A stretch of DNA of 11,815 nt from Nostoc sp. GT001 (lineage in GTDB: Bacteria > Cyanobacteriota > Cyanobacteriia > Cyanobacteriales > Nostocaceae). The position numbers and the translations under genes are program-made. The notes beneath the pieces are model-generated. The model searched no databases. It saw nothing but the letters and a program-made list of their open reading frames with translations, and had not been told where the DNA came from. Below are positions 1 to 7,028 of this stretch, piece after piece. Numbering within the stretch: the stretch's first letter is position 1; every line of letters starts with the position of its first letter. Location: the NCBI RefSeq assembly GCF_030382115.1, contig NZ_JAUDRJ010000003.1, positions 2,428,680-2,440,494 of the forward strand, read 5' to 3'.

Positions 1-189
<189 letters not shown>

Positions 190-208
190 GAACCTCATCA
201 AGACAGTA

Positions 209-245
209 CTGAGTGTTGAGTATTTTACTTTTACTCATAACTCAG
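209..245 (+). terminator. Imperfect hairpin downstream of ccsA, possible terminator
   Basis: CTGAGTGTTGAGTA (209-222) pairs with TACTCATAACTCAG (232-245) with two mismatches around a 9-nt T-rich loop, 20 bases after the ccsA stop. There is no clean U tract, so a terminator role is inferred from position only. Confidence 0.4.
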
Positions 246-290
246 CACTTAGTAATATCTCGCGTAAAACGATAGTGAGTTAAGTGTTTA

Positions 291-425
291 ATACCAATTC
301 TTTATGAAGCTGCATAGAATTCGATCCCCACTAGCCCCCCTTAAAAAGGGGGGAATTCAAAGTCCCCCTTTTTAAGGGGGATTTAGGGGGATCAAGATAT
401 GTGCAACTTCACATTAAATTGGTAT
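291..425. mobile_element. MITE-like palindromic element (non-coding)
   Basis: The outer ends are ATACCAAT (291-298) and ATTGGTAT (418-425), an exact inverted match that continues imperfectly inward (left ...ATGAAGCTGCAT, right read in reverse ...GTGAAGTTGCAC). Nested inside are two head-to-head copies of a GATCCCC...CCCCCTTAAAAAGGGGG repeat, the left at about 323-353 and the right at about 359-395. Each copy is itself a hairpin of C and G runs. The whole ~135 bp could fold into one long imperfect hairpin. It contains no open frame. The size, terminal inverted repeats and lack of coding sequence fit a miniature inverted-repeat element. No target duplication could be made out and no transposase is present in the window, so mobility is inferred. 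Confidence 0.6.
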
Positions 426-439
426 AAGTTGAAACGCAG

Positions 440-466
440 AGGGGTGAAGAGTTTTTCTTCGCCCCT
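440..466. other. Short hairpin between the MITE-like element and the KGK gene
   Basis: AGGGGTGAAG (440-449) pairs with CTTCGCCCCT (457-466), 10 bp with one G-T wobble and a 7-nt loop AGTTTTT. It may be a dispersed palindrome or part of the untranslated leader of the next gene. No function can be assigned. Confidence 0.45.
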
Positions 467-501
467 TTGTGCAATACACGAATTATTACGATAATAACCA
501 A

Positions 502-522
502 GGACTAATGACCAATGACTAA
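502..522. repeat. Heptanucleotide short tandem repeat (about 3 units)
   Basis: GGACTAA, TGACCAA and TGACTAA follow one another at 502-522, a three-unit degenerate array with 7-bp period. Such short tandemly repeated repetitive (STRR) sequences are characteristic of the intergenic DNA of heterocystous cyanobacteria. Confidence 0.6.
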
Positions 523-590
523 ATTATCATTTTATTTCGGATGAACTGTTATATCTCTAGAAAATATAGATTTATTGACAGGAGATTTTT

Positions 591-899
591 ATGGAAGATG
601 GATTCGAGATACTAAACCATGATGAAGTTGTGTCTATAGAACCAGACACTTTTAATAAGTTAAATATTGCCAAAACTTTTAAAGTCCGTGATTTGATTAC
701 AGCAATTAAGGAATATGTTGGAGCAGAAGAAACAGACGAAGTAAATTTGTATACCCAAGGATTAAGTTGTGAAGTTTTGCAATTTAGTACTTTGGGATGG
801 AAAAAAGGAAAAGTTAGACTTGCTTTAGAATTTTGTCCTGATGAATCTGAGTCGCCACTTGATGAAATTTTTCAAAAGCTCAAGCAAGTGGAAAATTAA
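591..899 (+). CDS. KGK domain-containing small protein
   Basis: The gene encodes 102 residues, starting at an ATG preceded by AGGAG at 580-584 (6-nt spacing), which supports the start. A possible -10 hexamer TATAGA lies just upstream at 565-570. The core GWKKGKVRLALEFCPDE (residues 69-85) contains the KGK signature that gives the cyanobacterial KGK family (Pfam KGK domain) its name. The conserved N-terminal part has the usual pattern 'D-x-V-x-S' followed by a helix (residues 28-42). The whole protein is about the size of a typical single-domain family member. It has no signal peptide or membrane segment, is acidic overall and is presumably cytosolic. The function of the family is unknown. The gene stands alone, closed off downstream by a perfect palindrome at 915-947. 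The family assignment is fairly secure; the role is not known. Confidence 0.82.
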   Translation: MEDGFEILNHDEVVSIEPDTFNKLNIAKTFKVRDLITAIKEYVGAEETDEVNLYTQGLSCEVLQFSTLGWKKGKVRLALEFCPDESESPLDEIFQKLKQVEN

Positions 900-914
900 T
901 ATCCAATGAGCAAA

Positions 915-947
915 AGAACCCCGACTTCTTGAAGAAGTCGGGGTTCT
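915..947. terminator. Perfect 16-bp palindrome, likely bidirectional terminator or dispersed repeat
   Basis: AGAACCCCGACTTCTT (915-930) is the exact reverse complement of AAGAAGTCGGGGTTCT (932-947), separated by a single G. In practice it would form a ~14-bp GC-capped stem with a small loop, 15 bases after the KGK-gene stop. There is no long T run. Palindromes of this kind recur between genes in Nostoc-type genomes, so it may be both a repeat and a terminator. Confidence 0.7.
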
Positions 948-1077
948 GAGTTTCTCGATATTTGTAAATAAAATTAGGATGTGTTGAATTGCTATCAAAA
1001 TTCATTAATAAAATAAAGATGTACTAATAACTGAGAAACGTAAATTCATCATTGTAAATTACGATCCATTAGCTCGT

Positions 1078-1725
1078 TTGCCCTCTTCAAAAGAGCTACC
1101 TGACTCTGACGATACCCCAGTAGATAATCAATTACAAAAATCAATTCCTGATTTACTCAGAAGCGTATTAGCAATGGCTTGGGCAGATAGCATGGATTGG
1201 TTTTTTGGTATTCGTATGGGGATTTATTACGACCCAAATTTACCAGCAATAGTCCCAGATGCGTTTTTGAGTCTGGGTGTAAAGCGATTTTATGATGAAA
1301 ACCTCCGCTCTAGTTATGTGCTTTGGGAAGAAAAGAAACTACCGATATTAGTACTTGAGGTGGTATCTCAGATAGTTCGCAGTGAGTACTCAACTAAGAA
1401 AGTAGAGTATGCAAAATTGGGGTTTTTGTATTATGTAATTTACAACCCATTTCGTTGCGACAAGCCACGTTTAGAAGTTTACAAATTAGTTAATAATACT
1501 TATGAATTACTTAATGGCGATCGCGTTTGGTTGCCAGAGATAGGTTTAGCGATTGGCATGGAAAGGGGAACTTATCTAGGTATTCCCCGTGAGTGGTTGT
1601 ATTGGTATGATCAGCAAAGACAAAGGCTTTTAACACCACAAGAACAAGCACAACTTGCCCAACAACGCGCCCAATTATTAGTAGAACGGTTGCGATCGCT
1701 TGGCATAGATCCTGATTTAATCTAA
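1078..1725 (+). CDS. Uma2-family (DUF820) putative endonuclease; true start uncertain
   Basis: The protein has 215 residues from a TTG at 1078. The family is recognised from the N-terminal LPDSDDTPVD block (residues 7-16), the WADRMDWFFG-like segment (35-44), VPDAFLSLGV (59-68), ILVLEVVSQ (90-98), the KKVEYAKLG block (107-115) and the LYYVIYNP strand (117-124). In the PD-(D/E)XK nuclease-like fold, D61, E94 and K108 are the likely active-site residues, all present. The C-terminus is a Gln/Ala-rich helix ending LGIDPDLI, typical of cyanobacterial copies. These genes are highly multiplied in filamentous cyanobacteria, and their substrate is unknown. The frame stays open upstream to 1012 and encodes a conserved-looking NYDPLAR stretch. 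No ATG, GTG or TTG is found there, only ATT at 1051, so either TTG is used or the original start was lost. No clear ribosome binding site precedes the TTG. Confidence 0.8.
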   Translation: MPSSKELPDSDDTPVDNQLQKSIPDLLRSVLAMAWADSMDWFFGIRMGIYYDPNLPAIVPDAFLSLGVKRFYDENLRSSYVLWEEKKLPILVLEVVSQIVRSEYSTKKVEYAKLGFLYYVIYNPFRCDKPRLEVYKLVNNTYELLNGDRVWLPEIGLAIGMERGTYLGIPREWLYWYDQQRQRLLTPQEQAQLAQQRAQLLVERLRSLGIDPDLI

Positions 1726-1768
1726 GAGGATGTTTTAAAAGTCTTCTGGTCGGTAGCAAAACGTTTTA

Positions 1769-1806
1769 GATCCCCCTAAATCCCCCTTAAAAAGGGGGAC
1801 TTTGAG
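1769..1806. repeat. Palindromic repeat, copy 2 (left bracket of the DUF559 gene)
   Basis: It reads GATCCCCCTAAATCCCCC, then TTAAAAAGGGGGACTTTG. The inner CCCCCTT/AAGGGGG forms a hairpin. It is the reverse complement of the copy at 2260-2295 and matches the right arm of the element at 291-425. It overlaps the 3' end of the neighbouring minus-strand gene and supplies that gene's last codons and TAA stop. Confidence 0.85.
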
Positions 1807-2206
1807 AATTTTTCTGCTTAAAAGGGAGTTTAGGAGGGATTAAACCCTGTATCTGCTCACACACACTATCAAATTGATTTAAAACTTGACTATTTGTAAA
1901 CCTAATAATCTTTAAACCATAGCCTTCTAGAATATGTGTTCTCTCTATGTCATAATCTTGACCTTCATCTGTAAAATGGCTATCCCCATCAATTTCAATA
2001 ACTACTTGTAAAGTAGGACAGTAGAAATCAACTATAAAATGATTAATTGGTCTTTGTCTTAAAACCCGAAATTGAAAATCACTCAGATATTCACACCACA
2101 GCTTTTTTTCTGCTGGGGTCATATTTTTGCGAAGTTCTTTTGCTCTTTCTACAAGCTTTGGATTGTAAGGTAAATGGAAATTGCTACTGTTGAGGTTGTT
2201 CATCAT
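1787..2206 (-). CDS. DUF559 domain protein, Vsr-like endonuclease fold
   Basis: The protein has 139 residues. Family features are AKELRKNMTPAEKKLW (residues 22-37, the usual 'R-x-x-x-T-x-A-E-x-x-LW' opening), FRVLRQRPINHFIVDFYCP (46-64), VVIEIDGDSH (68-77), and GLKIIRFTNSQVL towards the end. D60, E71 and D73 with H77 match the acidic cluster of the very-short-patch-repair-like endonuclease fold, so the catalytic site looks intact. The family is widespread but its substrate is not established. The start is ATG at 2204-2206, with a second ATG one codon in and no strong ribosome binding site. The last codons (reading SPPF, then TAA) lie inside the palindromic repeat at 1769-1806, so the tail appears to have been made or replaced by that repeat. 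A matching inverted repeat lies upstream of the start at 2260-2295. It is convergent with the Uma2 gene. Confidence 0.83.
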   Translation of the reverse strand: MMNNLNSSNFHLPYNPKLVERAKELRKNMTPAEKKLWCEYLSDFQFRVLRQRPINHFIVDFYCPTLQVVIEIDGDSHFTDEGQDYDIERTHILEGYGLKIIRFTNSQVLNQFDSVCEQIQGLIPPKLPFKQKNSQSPPF

Positions 2207-2259
2207 AGTTTCTAGTGTTTATCCCTTTACACTCCTTGAAAAGGTGGGAAAAAGTTCTT

Positions 2260-2295
2260 AAAGTCCCCCTTTTTAAGGGGGATTTAGGGGGATCA
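2260..2295. repeat. Palindromic repeat, copy 3 (right bracket of the DUF559 gene)
   Basis: It reads AAAGTCCCCCTTTTTAAG followed by GGGGATTTAGGGGGATCA. It is nearly identical to the right half of the element at 291-425 and inverted relative to the copy at 1769-1806, so the two bracket the DUF559 gene about 54 bp upstream of its start. Confidence 0.85.
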
Positions 2296-2401
2296 AACCA
2301 CATTCTACACAGCATCTAGATGTGTGTACACGGTAGCGTCCCTTGTAGGTAAGAAATTGGGGGTTAAGTTTGAGAGAAAGAAGTTGCACAGTACGTTAAT
2401 C

Positions 2402-2653
2402 AGTATCAAAGACTCATCCACGAGTATCAAAGACTCATCCACGAGTATCCAAGACTCATCCACGAGTATCCAAGACTCATCCACGAGTATCAAAGACTCA
2501 TCCACGAGTATCAAAGACTCGTCCGCGAGTATCAAAGACTCATTCACGAGTATCAAAGACTCGTTCGCGAGTATCAAAGGCTCATTCACGAGTATCAAAG
2601 ACTCGTTCGCGAGTATCAAAGACTCTCGCGCGAGTATCAAAGACTCATTACAG
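2402..2653. repeat. 21-bp minisatellite, about 12 units
   Basis: Twelve head-to-tail 21-bp units begin with AGTATC at 2402, 2423, 2444 and so on to 2633. The consensus is AGTATCAAAGACTC, then ATCCACG. Ten are close matches; the last two are degenerate in the second half. Each unit contains ACTC and the junction with the next contains GAGT, so the array can form a row of small hairpins. Because 21 is divisible by 3, long open frames appear on both strands across it (repeats SIKDSST in one sense, ILVDESL in the other). Neither has a ribosome binding site or recognisable domain, and the array is treated as non-coding. The rest of 2207-2401 holds only the repeat at 2260-2295. Confidence 0.93.
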
Positions 2654-2731
2654 CAATTTTCATTTATTAAGAAAACACTCTCGCGTTCTTCTTTGCGCCC
2701 TTGCGTGAGACAAAAAATCTTTCCGTCCTGT

Positions 2732-2759
2732 AATTACGAATTACGAATTACGAATTACG
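2732..2759. repeat. Heptanucleotide tandem repeat AATTACG x4
   Basis: There are four perfect consecutive AATTACG units. It sits directly at the decayed 3' end of the CHAT-NTPase-TPR gene, whose extended frame stops inside it. It is a typical cyanobacterial STRR-type array. Confidence 0.88.
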
Positions 2760-3035
2760 CATTAACCTATCAAGACTTGCACTCACACTTTCAGCATCCG
2801 GTGACTTCAATAGCTGCAAAATCTCTAAAGCTGGTTGCAAATAGGATATCGCTTTAGTGTATTCACCCTGCTGTTCTGCCAAACCTCATAACCACCACAA
2901 AGTCATTGCTTTGGTTTGAACATCACCAAGGCGTTCTGTTATTTCCAAAGATTGATTGAACAATGTCGCCGCTTTACCTTGGGCATTACCAGTGCGTTCA
3001 TTTATTTCCAAAGACTGATTGTAGAGTGCGATCGC
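2748..3035 (-). pseudogene. Decayed C-terminal tail of the CHAT-STAND-TPR gene
   Basis: Reading on in the same frame past the stop at 3036-3038 gives AIALYNQSLEINERTGN, then QGKAATLFNQSLEITERLG, then TKAMTLWWL, a second stop (TGA, at 2886-2888), and then GLAEQQGEYTKAISYLQPAL-EILQ and PDAESVS. These are clearly TPR units and a typical family C-terminal segment, still in frame. Between AATL and FNQSLE about 19 residues of one TPR unit are missing in frame, as expected from recombination between repeats. The frame finally ends at 2748-2750 inside the AATTACG array. So the ancestral protein was about 90 residues longer, and at least two nonsense changes and one deletion have accumulated. What is seen is the relic; the order of events is inferred. 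Confidence 0.8.
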
Positions 3036-4530
3036 TTAATCCACTTCCCCTTTGTTAGCGTAGAGAATTCCCAGTTGGTGCAACGTCGCCGCTTTAGTTT
3101 TGACATCACCAATGCGTTCAGTTATTTCCAAAGATTGATTGTAGAGTGCGATCGCTTGATCCACTTCCCCTTTGTTGGCGTAAATATATCCCAGATTGTT
3201 CAACGTCGCCGCTTTGCCTTGGACATTACCAATGCGTTCAAATATTTCCAAAGACTGATTGTAGAGTGCGATCGCTTCATCCACTTCCCCTTTGTTGGCG
3301 TAGATTTCCCCTTTGTTGGCGTAGAGAACTCCCAGAGATTGCAACGTCGCCGCTTTGGTTTGGACATCTCCAATGCGTTCTTTTATTTCCAAAGACTGAT
3401 TGAAAAATGCGATCGCTTCATCGATTTCCCTTTTCTTGGCGTAGATATGTCCCAGTTGGTGCAAGATCGCCGCTTTGCTTTGGAGATTACCAATGGGTTC
3501 AAAAACTTCCAAAGACTGATTCAAAAGTGCGATCGCTGGTTCTACTTCTCCTTTGTCGGCGTAGATCATTCCCAGTTCATGCAACGTCGTCGCTTTGCAT
3601 TGGACATTACCAATACGTTCAAAAAGTTCTAAAGACTCATAGAAAAGTGCTATCGCTTCATCCACTTCCCCTTTCATGGCGTAGATACTTGCCATATTAT
3701 GCAACGTTAGTCCTTTCCAATAAGCATCACCAATACGTTCAAAAACTTCCAAAGACTGATTGAAAAGTGCGATTGCTTCATCCACTTCCCCTTTGTTGGC
3801 GTAGATCATTGCTAGTTGGTGCAAAGTTGCCGCTATGCCTTTGATATTACCAATGCTTTGTTTTATTTCCAAAGACTGATTGTAGAGTGCGATCGCTTCA
3901 TCTACTTCCCCTTTGTTGGTGTACATCATTCCCAGATTGTGCAACGCCACCGCTTTGCCTTGGACATTTCCAATGCGTTCATTTATTTCTAAAGACTGAT
4001 TGAGAAGTGCAATCGCTTCATCCACTTCCCCTTTCTTGGCGTAGATACCTGCCAGTTGGTTCAACATCGTCGCTTTGCCTTGGACATCTCCAATGAGTTC
4101 AAAAACTTCCAAAGACTGATTAAAAAGTGCCGTTGCTTGATCCATTTCTCCTTTGTTGGCGTAGATCATTGCTAGTTGGTGCAACGTCGCCGCTTTGCCT
4201 TGGACATTTCCACCAATGCATTCATTTATTTCCAAAGACTGATTGAAAAGTGCCGTTGCTTGATCCATTTCTCCTTTGTTGGCGTAGATATGTCCTAGAC
4301 AGTGCAACGTTGCCGCTATGCCTTTGACATTACCAGTGCATTCATTTATTTCCAAGGACTGATTGTAAAGTGCGATTGCTTCATCCACTTCCCCTTTATC
4401 GGCGTAGATCATTGCTAGTTGGTGCAACGTCGAGGGTTTGGTTTGAACATCACCAATGCGTTCATTTATTTCCAAAGACTGATTGTAGAGTGCGATTGCT
4501 TCATCCACTTCCCCTTTAGCGGCTTTTAGT
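3036..4530 (-). repeat. 120-bp tandem DNA repeats encoding TPR units
   Basis: About 12-13 units with an exact 120-bp period (landmark GTGCGATCGCTT at about 3026, 3146, 3266, then every 120 bp with small shifts) encode 40-residue TPR hairpins of the form TLHQLAMIYANKGEVDEAIA plus LYNQSLEINERIGDVQGKA. Unit-to-unit identity is high at the DNA level, including repeated HIP1 octamers. Irregularities are a 21-bp duplication (3285-3304 and 3306-3325), one extra codon near 4213 and the nonsense codon at 3036. Confidence 0.92.
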
Positions 4531-7028
4531 ATCCCTAAATAATGATAAATTGAACCTAATCCTCGTTCATCTTCTGCGGGACAAAGATTTAAAGCTTGTT
4601 GGTAATAGTTTAATGCTTGATCAACCTCACCCATTTGGTGTTCACAATAAGCCATTTCTTTAAGAACACTATGGTTTTTAGTAATTTCTAAGGTTAATTT
4701 GCACAGATGTATTGCTTCCCGAAATCGACTTTGATGCAACAAGCGGTTCGCCAATGAACTAGCTATTTTCGCTGCAATTTTTCCATCCTTCCCCAACAAC
4801 CCCAACCGATGAATTTCTACTAACTTTTGTGCTTCCGTAGCAGTTTTCGCCCCTTCCCACCACAGGCGATACAAAATTTGTGCAGCTTGTTTATACAACT
4901 CTTCACCCTTGGGGTTTTCTGGAAACTCTAGTAACGGTGACAAAATCCGGGGAACCCGATACAACCTCTCTGTGTTGTTGGTGAGGGTAACTTCCAACAA
5001 ACCCAAAATTTCAGCGCGTTGAATATGACTTTCCCAACTTGAGATATCCTCACAAATCGGGGAAATCGCAGCTAGAGGAACAGGTAACTCATACACCAAC
5101 AACTTCCCCAGCATTTGACGCAAACCTGGAGTTTGCTGCTTCAGCAATTCCTGTGCCAAAATATCCTCACGAAATTCTTTTTCCTTATCAGCCATCTTTT
5201 GCAGAATCATCTCAACTCCCCTCTCCGCTGACGGCGACTTCGGGGAATTTTGCAAAATCTGATCTAACCATTCCAACAGCCGAGGATTTCCATCTGCTGC
5301 TTGTTTGGCACGTTCCGGCAAATCTGGCTGAAATTGCCAACTGCCATTAAACGAATCCAGACGATTATACTTTTTAATTAAATCTGCCCCACCCAAAGCA
5401 CCCAGAGGTTCGCGGTACAGACGATGATTCAGTTCCGACAATGTGAAATTGTAGCGACAGGTAATAATTACCTTGTGGGGAAGTTGGGAATTTTGCATCG
5501 CCTTCAGCAACGCCAGCAGTACATCCACAACTTGTGGTTGCAAGACATAAACCCCATTTCGTAATTCCAAATTAGCCTCAAAGTCATCCAGCACAAAGGC
5601 AAAGCGCTGTTTTTCGGTATTCAATCCTTCAGTGAAAAACTTAGTGAGACGCTGCATCAAGGGTAACTTGCTATTGAGAATTTCATGTCCCCGTTCCAAG
5701 GTACATTGTTCAGCCAGGGTTTTGAGCAGTTTGTCTTCATCCAGTTGCCGAAAGTTTACCAGCCTGTGATAGCCAACCATCCTTTCCAGAAGTCGCGCCG
5801 TCACAGTACTCTTACCCACACCCCCCAGTCCGTGAATTAGTACCCCTAATGAAGTGCGAATAGCTTTGAGACAACGTTGCAAAGTCCGCCGTCTCCCAAC
5901 AAACTCAGAGGGTTTCGCCACCCGCACCAGTTGGGTATCGGGGTCTAAAAACTGTTGATAAGCAGGTTCCGGCGCTGAGGGTGGCACATCTCCCAACACA
6001 TCCACCAACGCACCGGGACATTCTCCCTGGACATATAACCGTAACAAATGCCAGTCACGCACATTCTGTTTAAACAACTGCTGGTAAGTGCTAGCGAGTG
6101 CTTCAGCTAATTGATATCCCGCAGCCAATTTCCCGTAGAGGTGCGCGGCGGCGGCTGTAGCTGTCCGATCTTCCACAGGCCGCCCCCAACTTAAAACCGC
6201 CCTCGCCCCTTGTGCAATTAGCGCCTCAGCCATTGAAGGGACAGCCCCTTTATCTGGTGCTTGTCCAGTCCGACACCCAGACAAAAACACCAACTTGGGA
6301 AAGCGAAACCGGAAGACTTCCGCCAGTTCTGCGGCTGTGGTTTCGTGGCGTTCCCCAATTTCCGTCTCAGTGATAAAGTAAGGCGTGTAAGGTGCTTCAC
6401 TCGTAATTGAGGCGTGTCCTGTGAGGTGAAACACATCAAAGTCATTAAAATAGCGACTCCACACCTTACCCAACTCGCTAACGCAACCGCTTTCTTCCAC
6501 CCGCAAATCTACAGCAAAATCTCGCGTATCAGCCAGAATTCTCGCTTCTTCCTGTTCAAACTCTAACTTGGGTTGCACATCTTCCGGGTCGGTTGCCATA
6601 AACAATACTCGCAATTGTCGTGCTTCCACAGAAAACGGTTCCGTTTCTTTCTCAATCCAGCGCAGAGGTAACACCACCGGATTAACCCGCTTCACCAAAA
6701 AATCCTGACCATCATGCAGCACTTCCCAAGGGAGATGTGCCAGTTTTTGCTCGGTATCAATAGCAATTACCAACCCCTCACCGCGACAGTTAGCAATTCC
6801 CCGACTCAACCACCGTCCATCCCCATCCAACCAAAAAAATAACTGCTTCCCGATTCCTGGTAAATTGGGCAGCAGTCTATAGTAATCTCGTTCACCTTGC
6901 TTGAGTAAATCAGCGATTTCTGCTAATTTCAGGCGACGTGATTCATAGTGCTTTATTTGAGGCAGCCAATACCTGAGTTCAACTGTTTCCTGCGTACTTT
7001 CCCGAAGTTGAATGCGGATAGTTTGCAC
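3036..7028 (-). CDS. CHAT protease - STAND/NB-ARC NTPase - TPR protein (C-terminally truncated)
   Basis: The protein has 1330 residues. Residues ~130-330 form a caspase-like CHAT peptidase domain: the catalytic His is H205 in FHLTGHAS and the catalytic Cys is C252 in FLSGCRTG. Residues ~375-600 are a STAND/NB-ARC NTPase: EFVGRRRTL entry motif, Walker A GLGGVGKST (400-408), Walker B FVLDD (478-482), sensor arginine in IITCR (521-525) and a GNPRLLEWL motif (580-588). Residues ~600-760 look like a winged-helix/linker region. From ~780 to the end are about 13 TPR units. By analogy with NLR/STAND proteins, the TPR face would sense a ligand, NTP-driven oligomerisation would follow, and the CHAT protease would be released to cut targets; this is inferred. 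The start is GTG directly after the stop of the upstream gene (TAAGTG), implying translational coupling. The stop at 3036-3038 is TAA where sister repeats have CAA, so the protein is probably truncated but keeps all catalytic parts. Confidence 0.9.
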   Translation of the reverse strand: MQTIRIQLRESTQETVELRYWLPQIKHYESRRLKLAEIADLLKQGERDYYRLLPNLPGIGKQLFFWLDGDGRWLSRGIANCRGEGLVIAIDTEQKLAHLPWEVLHDGQDFLVKRVNPVVLPLRWIEKETEPFSVEARQLRVLFMATDPEDVQPKLEFEQEEARILADTRDFAVDLRVEESGCVSELGKVWSRYFNDFDVFHLTGHASITSEAPYTPYFITETEIGERHETTAAELAEVFRFRFPKLVFLSGCRTGQAPDKGAVPSMAEALIAQGARAVLSWGRPVEDRTATAAAAHLYGKLAAGYQLAEALASTYQQLFKQNVRDWHLLRLYVQGECPGALVDVLGDVPPSAPEPAYQQFLDPDTQLVRVAKPSEFVGRRRTLQRCLKAIRTSLGVLIHGLGGVGKSTVTARLLERMVGYHRLVNFRQLDEDKLLKTLAEQCTLERGHEILNSKLPLMQRLTKFFTEGLNTEKQRFAFVLDDFEANLELRNGVYVLQPQVVDVLLALLKAMQNSQLPHKVIITCRYNFTLSELNHRLYREPLGALGGADLIKKYNRLDSFNGSWQFQPDLPERAKQAADGNPRLLEWLDQILQNSPKSPSAERGVEMILQKMADKEKEFREDILAQELLKQQTPGLRQMLGKLLVYELPVPLAAISPICEDISSWESHIQRAEILGLLEVTLTNNTERLYRVPRILSPLLEFPENPKGEELYKQAAQILYRLWWEGAKTATEAQKLVEIHRLGLLGKDGKIAAKIASSLANRLLHQSRFREAIHLCKLTLEITKNHSVLKEMAYCEHQMGEVDQALNYYQQALNLCPAEDERGLGSIYHYLGILKAAKGEVDEAIALYNQSLEINERIGDVQTKPSTLHQLAMIYADKGEVDEAIALYNQSLEINECTGNVKGIAATLHCLGHIYANKGEMDQATALFNQSLEINECIGGNVQGKAATLHQLAMIYANKGEMDQATALFNQSLEVFELIGDVQGKATMLNQLAGIYAKKGEVDEAIALLNQSLEINERIGNVQGKAVALHNLGMMYTNKGEVDEAIALYNQSLEIKQSIGNIKGIAATLHQLAMIYANKGEVDEAIALFNQSLEVFERIGDAYWKGLTLHNMASIYAMKGEVDEAIALFYESLELFERIGNVQCKATTLHELGMIYADKGEVEPAIALLNQSLEVFEPIGNLQSKAAILHQLGHIYAKKREIDEAIAFFNQSLEIKERIGDVQTKAATLQSLGVLYANKGEIYANKGEVDEAIALYNQSLEIFERIGNVQGKAATLNNLGYIYANKGEVDQAIALYNQSLEITERIGDVKTKAATLHQLGILYANKGEVD

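Noticed and set aside
1511..1759. 82-codon minus-strand frame within the Uma2 gene
   Set aside because: It is antisense to a clearly conserved protein and has no recognisable features.
2402..2653. CRISPR array
   Set aside because: Units are contiguous 21-bp direct repeats with no unique spacers and no cas genes nearby.
2305..2857. Overlapping long open frames on both strands across the 21-bp repeats (177 aa plus, 111 aa minus)
   Set aside because: Both exist only because a 21-bp repeat without stops stays open in frame. There is no ribosome binding site, no domain, and the plus frame runs into the antisense of the TPR gene tail.
2916..3763. Plus-strand open frames of 238, 85 and 118 codons with repetitive translations
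   Set aside because: They are antisense shadows of the 120-bp TPR repeats of the minus-strand gene; the repeat period is a multiple of three, which keeps them open.
5039..5350. 103-codon plus-strand frame inside the NTPase region
   Set aside because: It is antisense to the NB-ARC/linker part of the CHAT-STAND gene, with no domain and no ribosome binding site.
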